A stretch of DNA of 13,003 bases from Methanoregulaceae archaeon UBA288 (GTDB lineage: Archaea; Halobacteriota; Methanomicrobia; Methanomicrobiales; Methanospirillaceae): positions 1 to 13,003 of the forward strand of contig DAEF01000133.1 in the NCBI GenBank assembly GCA_002495225.1. Reading direction: 5' to 3'. Below, one piece after another: positions 1 to 5,349 of this stretch. Below the pieces are notes generated by a model. That model did no database searches. It saw only the letters and a program-made list of their open reading frames with translations, and was not told the DNA's origin. Position 1 is the first letter of the stretch. Each line of letters begins with the position of its first letter. The translations under genes were made by a program, and so were the position numbers.

Positions 1-907
1 GGTTGATCCCGACCCGGACCCCCTTCGGCCGGGTGATCACGCCGAAGACCGCGGGCGTGCCGTACCCGATGTGGACCGTGTCCGCGAGCATGTCCAGGAT
101 CGCGAGGTCATGCTCGACGATCACCACCGGGCGCGAGGTTGCGAGCTCGCGCACGAGCCGGGCCACGACCATCCGCTGGTACACGTCCAGGAACGGCGTG
201 CACTCGTCCAGGAAGTAGAAGTCGGCCTCGCGGGCGAGGCAGGCGGCCACCGCGACCCGCTGGAGCTCGCCGCCCGAGAGGGTGCCGATGGTCCGGTCCG
301 CGATCGGCCCGAGGCCGAGCGCGTCCATGTATCCCGCGAGCGCGCCGCGCTCTTCCGTCTTCTCCAGGAGCTCGGCGACCGTGCCCGAAAAGACCTTCGG
401 GATCTGGTCGATGTACTGCGGCTTGACCGCGACCTTCATCTGCTTCTTCGCGACCCGCGAGAGGTACTCGAAGAGCTCGGTCCCGGCGAAGCCCTTCAGC
501 ACCTCGTCCCAACCGACCTCGTGGTCGAAGACCCCCAGGTTCGGCCGGAGCGTACCCGAGAGGATCTTGACCGAGGTCGACTTCCCGATCCCGTTCGGGC
601 CGAGCAGGCCCGAGACCTTCCCCTCGACCGGGGTGGGCAGGCCGTAGAGCACGAACCCGTTCTGGCCGTACCGGTGGGTCGGGTGGTCGAGCTCCTCGGG
701 GGTCGAGACGATCTCGATCGCGTCGAACGGGCACTTCTTGACGCAGATCCCGCAGCCGACGCAGAGCTCCTCCGAGATGACGGCCCGGCCGTCCTCGCCG
801 ATCACGACGGTCTCGTCCCCAGTCCGGACGCGCGGGCAGTAGGTGATGCACTCGGTGCCGCACTTCCGGGAGTGGCACCGCTCGCGGTGAACGACGGCGA
901 TCCGCAT
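1..907 (-). CDS. ABCE1/RLI ribosome-recycling ATPase, N-terminal half (3' end outside window)
   Basis: ABCE1 splits ribosomes into subunits after termination or pelota-mediated rescue, using ATP. The 302 residues visible start at ATG 907. Eight cysteines form the two ferredoxin-like [4Fe-4S] sites: C11, C16, C20, C24 and C49, C52, C55, C59. The first nucleotide-binding domain follows: Walker A GPNGIGKST (103-111), signature LSGGELQR (210-217), Walker B YFLDE (231-235) and switch histidine in VEHD (264-267). The hinge and second ATPase domain must lie left of base 1; the family is usually about 590-600 residues. The Walker B continuation is ECTPFLD rather than the EPSSYLD I recall for most ABCE1 proteins. 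The start is 6 bases after the stop of the EMC6-like gene, with GGTG overlapping that stop, so the two are cotranscribed. Identification is firm; the frame is open to the window edge, so no stop is visible. Confidence 0.96.
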   Translation of the reverse strand, partial: MRIAVVHRERCHSRKCGTECITYCPRVRTGDETVVIGEDGRAVISEELCVGCGICVKKCPFDAIEIVSTPEELDHPTHRYGQNGFVLYGLPTPVEGKVSGLLGPNGIGKSTSVKILSGTLRPNLGVFDHEVGWDEVLKGFAGTELFEYLSRVAKKQMKVAVKPQYIDQIPKVFSGTVAELLEKTEERGALAGYMDALGLGPIADRTIGTLSGGELQRVAVAACLAREADFYFLDECTPFLDVYQRMVVARLVRELATSRPVVIVEHDLAILDMLADTVHIGYGTPAVFGVITRPKGVRVGIN

Positions 908-913
908 GGCGCC

Positions 914-1279
914 TTACACCGAGGTCGTGAGCAGGATCGTCAGCGTCATGAACCAGAGCGCCAAGGTCATGAACCCCTGGTAGAACCAGTCTTTGGCCCC
1001 GAGCTCCGGTGTGTCCAGCCGGAGCAGGACGAAGAGGTGGCGCTGGATTACGATGGCCGCCGCGAGGATGACGAGCCCGAGCAGGGCGTTCGGCTGGACC
1101 ATGTTCTCGTTCGGCGTCCCGCCGAGGGCGAACGAGGCCCACCCGGCGATCATGCCGATGAAGCAGGCCGCGAGCGTTCGCGCGATCCGGTTGAGATGAG
1201 CCCGCTGCTTCTCGGAGCGGAGCTGTTCGGCCTTGGCGCCGGACCCCGATCTCGTCGTATCGACTGTGGTTTCGGTCAT
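914..1279 (-). CDS. EMC6-like small membrane protein
   Basis: A 121-residue protein with a polar N-terminus (1-33) and three predicted membrane segments near 34-53, 63-85 and 99-118. The last segment carries KDWFYQGFMTLALWF, which I recall from archaeal proteins annotated as EMC6-like; EMC6 is a three-helix subunit of the eukaryotic ER membrane protein insertase complex. The assignment rests on topology, size and that motif, not on an alignment. Start ATG 1279 was chosen over upstream in-frame starts (to 1345) because a GGTG lies 2-5 bases before it and the extra 22 residues would run through the promoter. It is the first gene of a two-gene operon with ABCE1. A role in membrane insertion of nascent proteins, linked to ribosome recycling by context, is inference. 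Confidence 0.72.
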   Translation of the reverse strand: MTETTVDTTRSGSGAKAEQLRSEKQRAHLNRIARTLAACFIGMIAGWASFALGGTPNENMVQPNALLGLVILAAAIVIQRHLFVLLRLDTPELGAKDWFYQGFMTLALWFMTLTILLTTSV

Positions 1280-1332
1280 GACACCAGTGAACCTATTTTT
1301 TAGGCGTCGAGGCATATGTATCTTGGTATTTA
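1280..1332. promoter_or_regulatory. Divergent promoter region between the EMC6-like/ABCE1 and rqcH/pelA operons
   Basis: This 53-base AT-rich island in GC-rich DNA must hold both start sites. Reading leftward, TTAAATACC at 1327-1335 resembles an archaeal TATA box; transcription would begin near 1305 and leave a leader of about 25 bases containing GGTG. It overlaps the ATG of rqcH. Reading rightward, candidates are the imperfect palindrome CCTATTTTTTAGG (1292-1304), which would give a start near 1323 and a short leader, or CATATGTA (1313-1320), which would fit a start near 1342 and the later ATG at 1351. Which box serves which gene cannot be decided by eye. Confidence 0.6.
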
Positions 1333-3225
1333 ATGGCGACTGCACAGGGGATGAGCGGCGTTGACCTGCTGGCCGTGGTCGCGGGACTGCGGCGGGCCAT
1401 GCCGCTCTGGATCGGGAAAGTCTACCAGTACGACCAGAAACTGCTCGGGATCCGGCTGAACGGCCAGGAGCACGCGCGGCACCACCTGCTGGTCGAGTCG
1501 GGCCGCCGGCTCCACAGCGTCCGGGCCGCCCCCGAGCCCCCGAAGCTGCCGTCGTCGTTCGCGATGCTGCTCCGCAAGCACCTCGAGGGCGGGCGCGTGC
1601 TCGCCGTCGAGCAGCACGGACTCGAGCGGATCGTCTCGCTCGAGATCGGCCGGAAGGAGACGAGTTACCACCTGGTCTTCGAGCTCTTCGACGAGGGGAA
1701 CGTGGTCCTCTGCGACACGGACTGGACGATCATCAAGCCGCTCTGGCACCACCGGTTCCGGGACCGCGAGGTCGTGCCCGGCGCCGAATACACGCTCAAG
1801 GACCGGCCCGGGCCGATCCCCGGCCCCGGTGCGTTCGCGGCCCTGCTCGCGGAGGCGGACCGCGACCTGGTCCGGACGCTCGCGACCGGGCTCCGGCTCG
1901 GCGGGCCGTTCGCCGAGGAGGTCTGCGTCCGCGCCGGAGTCGACCGTGCCGCGCCCGCGAAGGCCGTCGACCCGGCCCCGGTCTACGCCGCCCTCGAGTC
2001 ACTCATCAGCGAGGTGGTCGACTCCCCCCGACCCGTCCTCGGCGGCAAGGGCGCCTGGCCGGTCCCCCTCGCGGGGATGACGGTCGAGGCGAAATGCCCC
2101 TCGTTCGACGAGTGCCTCGAGGCGCTCTACCCGCTCGCCCCGACGGCGCCGGTCGTGGCCAGGCAGGAGGCGCTCTCGCGCGAGGAGCGGATCCGGCGAC
2201 AGCAGGTCGCGGCCGTGGCCGGGTTCGAGACCAGGATCGCCCGGTACGAGCGGCTGACCGAGCTCGTGTACGAGCAGTACACGCTCGCGGCCGAGGTGAT
2301 CGCGACCCTCTCGGCCGCGGCCGAGACGCGTTCGTGGCAGGAGATCGCGCGCGTGCTGAAGGGGGCCGACAACCCGGTCGCGAACAGGATCGTCAAGGTC
2401 GACCCGGCCACGGCCTCGGTCGAGGTCGACCTCGGCGGCGAGCGGGTCACGCTCTATGTCCACGAGACGGTCGAGCAGAACGTCGATAGGCTGTACACGC
2501 AGGCCCGGAAGTTCAAGAAGAAGCGGGCGGGTGCGCTTGCCGCGATGGCCGCGGTGACCCCGAAGGCCGCGCCGAAAACCGCGGTCTCCGCGAAGCGGGC
2601 GAAGCCGCGCTGGTACCACCGGTTCCGCTGGTTCGAGACCTCGGACGGCGCGCTCGTCCTCGGGGGCCGCGACGCGGGCCAGAACGAGGAGCTGGTCAAG
2701 CGGTACATGGAGGGGAACGACACCTTCGTTCACGCGGACGTCCACGGCGCCTCGGTCGTGATCGTGAAGGGCCCGACCGAGCGCTGGGACGAGGTGGCGC
2801 AGTTCGCGGCCTCGTACTCGGGCGCGTGGCGCGCGGGCCACCTCGAGGCCGACGTGTACGCGGCCCGGCCCGACCAGGTCTCGAAGACCCCCGAGGCGGG
2901 CGAGTACGTGGGGCGCGGGTCGTTCATCGTCCGCGGCGAGCGGACCTGGTTCCGTTCGGTCCCGCTCGGGGCAGCGATCGGGTTCGGCCCGACCGGCGTG
3001 GTCGGCGGTCCGCCCTCGGCCGTGGCCGCGAAATCCGAGGTCCGGGTACTGCTCCGGCCCGGCCCGTTCGAGCCGAACGACACGGCGCGGCAGGTGCTCC
3101 GGGCGCTGCGCGAGCACCTGGGCGGCGACGGCGGGCGCTCCGCGAAGGCCGTGCTGAACACCGAGGCCGTGGCACGGTTCGTGCCGCCGGGCGGCTCCGA
3201 GATCGCCGGGGTCCATGCGGGCTGA
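1333..3225 (+). CDS. rqcH: NFACT-family ribosome quality control protein RqcH (Rqc2/NEMF/FbpA homologue)
   Basis: RqcH binds the large subunit still carrying peptidyl-tRNA after a stalled ribosome is split, recruits tRNA and adds a C-terminal tail (alanine in the systems studied) that marks the peptide for degradation. The 630-residue protein shows NFACT-N from the start (MLLRKHLEGG, 78-87), a coiled coil at about 277-332, a second helical stretch VDRLYTQARKFKKK ending near 397, an Ala/Lys/Pro-rich linker, and NFACT-R from about 427 (WYHRFRWF, GGRDAGQNE, HADVHGAS at 467-474). Length fits archaeal members. The tailing-site DR pair of Rqc2 and bacterial RqcH reads E98-R99 here (HGLERIV). Start ATG 1333 is used; ATG 1351 (MSGVDLLAVV) is a credible alternative that aligns well with the usual family N-terminus, but its AGGGG abuts the codon. 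The gene overlaps pelA by 11 bases. Confidence 0.94.
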   Translation: MATAQGMSGVDLLAVVAGLRRAMPLWIGKVYQYDQKLLGIRLNGQEHARHHLLVESGRRLHSVRAAPEPPKLPSSFAMLLRKHLEGGRVLAVEQHGLERIVSLEIGRKETSYHLVFELFDEGNVVLCDTDWTIIKPLWHHRFRDREVVPGAEYTLKDRPGPIPGPGAFAALLAEADRDLVRTLATGLRLGGPFAEEVCVRAGVDRAAPAKAVDPAPVYAALESLISEVVDSPRPVLGGKGAWPVPLAGMTVEAKCPSFDECLEALYPLAPTAPVVARQEALSREERIRRQQVAAVAGFETRIARYERLTELVYEQYTLAAEVIATLSAAAETRSWQEIARVLKGADNPVANRIVKVDPATASVEVDLGGERVTLYVHETVEQNVDRLYTQARKFKKKRAGALAAMAAVTPKAAPKTAVSAKRAKPRWYHRFRWFETSDGALVLGGRDAGQNEELVKRYMEGNDTFVHADVHGASVVIVKGPTERWDEVAQFAASYSGAWRAGHLEADVYAARPDQVSKTPEAGEYVGRGSFIVRGERTWFRSVPLGAAIGFGPTGVVGGPPSAVAAKSEVRVLLRPGPFEPNDTARQVLRALREHLGGDGGRSAKAVLNTEAVARFVPPGGSEIAGVHAG

Positions 3226-4240
3226 GTGCGGCGAGCTCAAGCGCGGCTTCGGCGAGTGCCGCTTCACCCCCGAGACCCTCGACGACCTCTGGCACCTCTC
3301 GCACCTGATCGCGCCGGGCGCGCTGGTCTACGCGACCACGTTCCGCGCGGTCGAGACGCCGACCGACAAGCTCCGGCCCGAGAAGCCCGAGAAGCGGCCG
3401 GTCCGGCTCGGGCTCCGGGCCGAGCGGATCGAGTTCCACGCGACCACGACCCGCCTCAGGGTCGCGGGCCCGATCGTGTACGGCCCCGAGCCCGGGGCCT
3501 ACCACACCTTCAACCTCGAGCCCGACACCGAGGTCTCGGTCCTCCGGACCTGGCGCCCCTCGGACTTCGAGCGGATCGAGCGGGCCGTGCGGGCCTCGAC
3601 CGCGTCCCTGGTCCACGTCCTGGCCCTCGAGGAGGGCGAGGCCGAGCTGTATCGAATACGGCAGTACGGCCCGGAGCTCGTGACCGGCGTCACGGCCGGG
3701 AGCGGCAAGGGCGACGAGGGCGGCGGCCGGCAGGGGTTCTACGACCGCCTGATCGAACTCCTGGGCCAGGTCGACGGACCGCTCGTCGTGGCCGGGCCGG
3801 GCTTCGTCAAGGAGGAGTTCGCGGCCCGCCTCCGGTCGGTCGCGCCCGAGATCTCCGGACGCACGACCCTCGCCGAGACCCGGCGGGTCGGGAAGGGCGC
3901 GGTCCAGGAGGCGATCGGCAACGGCGTTCTCGAGCGGCTGGCCGGCGACGCCGAGCTCGCGCGCGAGGTGACCCTGATGGAGGAGGTGGTCCGGCGGATC
4001 GCGACCGACGGCGCGGTGGCGTACGGCATGGCCGAGACCCGGCGTGCCGTCGAGTACGGCGCGGCCGAGCAGGTCCTCGTCGTGGACCGGCTCCTGCGCG
4101 ACCACGCGGCCCATGCCATCATGGAGAGCGCCGAGCAGCTCGGCGCGAGCGTGGCCGTCCTCTCGTCCTCGTTCGAGCCGGGCGAGCGGCTCGACGCCCT
4201 GGGCGGGGTGGCCGCCCTCCTCCGGTACCGGCTCGGGTGA
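3215..4240 (+). CDS. pelA: aPelota (Dom34), stalled-ribosome rescue factor
   Basis: Pelota enters the empty A site of stalled ribosomes with aEF1A and, with ABCE1, promotes splitting without peptide hydrolysis. The 341 residues match the family's size and three-domain plan: an N-terminal Sm-like domain (1 to about 125; VYATTFRAVET, LRVAGPIVYGPE, GAYHTFNLE), the central eRF1-like domain (from about 131, SLVHVLALEEGEAELYRI) and the C-terminal eRF1-like domain (from about 245; AYGMAETRRAVEYGA, VLVVDRLLRD, ending SSSFEPGERLDALGGVAALLRYRL). There is no GGQ motif, as expected for pelota and unlike aRF1. Start ATG 3215 lies inside the end of rqcH, so translation is probably coupled. ABCE1, its functional partner, is encoded on the other side of the shared promoter region. 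Confidence 0.95.
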   Translation: MRAECGELKRGFGECRFTPETLDDLWHLSHLIAPGALVYATTFRAVETPTDKLRPEKPEKRPVRLGLRAERIEFHATTTRLRVAGPIVYGPEPGAYHTFNLEPDTEVSVLRTWRPSDFERIERAVRASTASLVHVLALEEGEAELYRIRQYGPELVTGVTAGSGKGDEGGGRQGFYDRLIELLGQVDGPLVVAGPGFVKEEFAARLRSVAPEISGRTTLAETRRVGKGAVQEAIGNGVLERLAGDAELAREVTLMEEVVRRIATDGAVAYGMAETRRAVEYGAAEQVLVVDRLLRDHAAHAIMESAEQLGASVAVLSSSFEPGERLDALGGVAALLRYRLG

Positions 4241-4246
4241 CGGCCG

Positions 4247-4278
4247 CCGGGGCGGGAGAGGCGCAGGTCGCGCCCCGG
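4247..4278. repeat. GC-rich inverted repeat between convergent genes
   Basis: CCGGGGCG (4247-4254) and CGCCCCGG (4271-4278) form a perfect 8-bp stem with a 16-base loop, 6 bases after the pelA stop. On the plus strand it is followed by A6, not T6, so it is not a bacterial-type terminator for pelA. It could stabilise or help process mRNA ends; a chance pairing in GC-rich DNA is possible. Confidence 0.45.
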
Positions 4279-4284
4279 AAAAAA
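4279..4284 (-). terminator. U-tract terminator of the PNPOx-like gene
   Basis: On the minus strand a T6 run starts 7 bases after the stop codon of the PNPOx-like gene. Euryarchaeal termination commonly uses short U-rich tracts right after the stop codon. No equivalent T-run follows pelA on the plus strand in this 51-base gap. Confidence 0.45.
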
Positions 4285-4291
4285 GCCAGGG

Positions 4292-4690
4292 TTACAGTAT
4301 CTGCTTCCCCGCGTCGGGGCCCGCCTTGATGATATACACATCCGTGATCGTCATGACCACCGCGGACTTGGGCACCAGCGCGGGCCGGAGCTCCTTCATC
4401 CAGGTCACGTCCTGAGCGAAGATGTCGTCGTCGGTGTGGACGGTCACCGTCCCCTTGAGCTGGAAGCCGCCCTTCTCGCCCCAGAAGGAGATGGCGACCT
4501 GCGGGTTCTCTCTCATGTTCGCCAGCGTCTTGTTGAAGAACTGGTCCGAGATGAGGAGGGTCTTGTCGTCCAGCAGCTTGAACGCCCCGATCGGGACGAC
4601 GTTCGGCCTGCCGCCCTTCGATGCGGTCGCCAGGAACACGAGCCGGGTCCCGTCCAGCGACGTTTTGATCTCGTCAGTCAGTTGAATCAT
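4292..4690 (-). CDS. Pyridoxamine 5'-phosphate oxidase-like FMN split-barrel protein
   Basis: A 132-residue single-domain protein. The N-terminal half carries the split-barrel pattern of a short helix, then VFLATASKGGRPNVVPIG (about 18-35), KTLLISDQFFNKTLANMRENPQVAISFW (about 43-70) and a following strand with GFQLKGTVTVHTD. Proteins of this type bind FMN or F420 as dimers, and many in methanogens are unassigned flavoproteins, so the substrate is unknown; true PdxH is longer. The start ATG 4690 is supported by GGAGAGGAT at 4706-4698, 7 bases upstream. It is a lone gene with its own promoter, convergent with pelA, and is followed by a T6 tract. Confidence 0.85.
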   Translation of the reverse strand: MIQLTDEIKTSLDGTRLVFLATASKGGRPNVVPIGAFKLLDDKTLLISDQFFNKTLANMRENPQVAISFWGEKGGFQLKGTVTVHTDDDIFAQDVTWMKELRPALVPKSAVVMTITDVYIIKAGPDAGKQIL

Positions 4691-4697
4691 TGCGGTT

Positions 4698-4740
4698 ATC
4701 CTCTCCTGTACCTATCTCAACGCCGGCTTTAACTGTTTCC
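4698..4740 (-). promoter_or_regulatory. Promoter and ribosome binding site of the PNPOx-like gene
   Basis: Minus-strand GGAAACAGTTAAAG (4740-4727) fits the archaeal BRE-TATA layout: GAAA, two bases, then an AT-rich box. Transcription would begin about 25 bases on, near 4706. The Shine-Dalgarno GGAGAGGAT (4706-4698) then lies at the very 5' end of a leader of roughly 15 bases. Confidence 0.5.
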
Positions 4741-4814
4741 AGCCCCTCTTTACCCTCAAACGCCCTCCGTGGTCCTCCGGGCCCCAGTGCAGATGGGAGG
4801 GACCCTGACCTCAC

Positions 4815-4847
4815 CTGCCCGGCGCGGGGGGCCGGAGGTCCGGGCAG
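4815..4847. repeat. GC-rich inverted repeat after the broken gene
   Basis: CTGCCCGG (4815-4822) and CCGGGCAG (4840-4847) are exact reverse complements with a 17-base loop. The element begins 6 bases past the stop codon of the remnant at 4854-5116. No T-run follows on either strand. It may be a relic 3' hairpin of that gene, or chance. Confidence 0.4.
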
Positions 4848-4853
4848 CATGGA

Positions 4854-5116
4854 CTAAAATCGCGCTCTTTTCGCCGTCGGGATGCCGACGCAGATGCCCG
4901 TGCCGGTCAGGATCTCCCGTGCGATCTCGCTCCACTCGTCCTCGCGGAGACAGAACGTCGTTGCGTCCACGCCGCCGGCCATCGAGACCCCGGCGATCGC
5001 GTAGTTACCAACTGCGCGAAGTGGTGCAGGGAGTCGTAGACGATCATCACCCTGTCCCGGCCTACCCCCGCCGTCCGGTCCGCGCATGCCCCGAGGATAG
5101 GCGACGGGTCCACCAT
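4854..5116 (-). pseudogene. Frame-broken remnant of an unrecognised protein gene
   Basis: Two adjacent minus-strand frames each read like real protein. From ATG 5116 one frame runs through PSPILGACADRTAGVGRDR and VMIVYDSLHHFAQLV to about 5010 and then turns into low-complexity Arg/Ser/Ala sequence. The next frame takes up at about 5007 with GNYAIAGVSMAGGVDATTF, continues through CLREDEWSEIAREIL and ends in GTGICVGIPTAKRARF and a TAG at 4854. Joined, they give about 87 residues of balanced composition that looks like a C-terminal part of a longer protein. A net shift of one base near 5005-5012 separates them. I do not recognise the family. It could be a decayed gene, a sequencing or assembly error in a live gene, or a programmed shift (least likely). 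No start, promoter or Shine-Dalgarno is clear upstream. Confidence 0.5.
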
Positions 5117-5349
5117 GACGGCTCGCTCTTCCCGGTGGTGACAGGGGCCGCGGACCGGACCACGTACCCGTACGACCGGCGGCGAGAAAGCAGGGCACCT
5201 CCCCCAGGGGAGCGCGAACCGTGGAAAGGGGCTGCCTGGTCGCCCGATCCCGTCTCCGCGGCAGCCGTCAGGATGATATGGACCGCCCTCCCACCCACTC
5301 CATGACGGTTCGGGCCCCCTTCCAGCCCGGGACCGTCGGGGATTTGCCA
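5117..5349. other. Stretch without a convincing gene upstream of the SulP gene
   Basis: GC-rich DNA between the remnant and the SulP start. Open frames on both strands here have Arg/Pro/Gly-rich shadow composition. No AT-rich TATA-like box for the SulP gene is obvious. In-frame upstream starts for SulP exist at 5221, 5278 (preceded by AGGATGAT) and 5302, so part of this may be leader or an N-terminal extension. Parts between 5117 and about 5210 could be more of the decayed gene. Confidence 0.4.

Noticed and set aside
71..1303. Long plus-strand open frame (410 codons) opposite ABCE1 and the EMC6-like gene
   Set aside because: Arg/Asp/Glu/Pro-rich shadow composition, crosses two real genes and their promoter, no family motif.
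1999..4114. Long minus-strand open frames opposite rqcH and pelA (422 and 396 codons)
   Set aside because: Mirror frames of well-identified genes in GC-rich DNA; low-complexity Arg/Gly/Pro/Asp content and no recognisable domains.
4247..4284. Bacterial-type intrinsic terminator for pelA
   Set aside because: The hairpin is followed by A6 on the pelA strand; the T6 is on the opposite strand and precedes the hairpin there.
4769..5305. 178-codon plus-strand frame in the gap before SulP
   Set aside because: Arg/Pro/Ser-rich, no Shine-Dalgarno or domain, and the opposite strand holds the more protein-like remnant.
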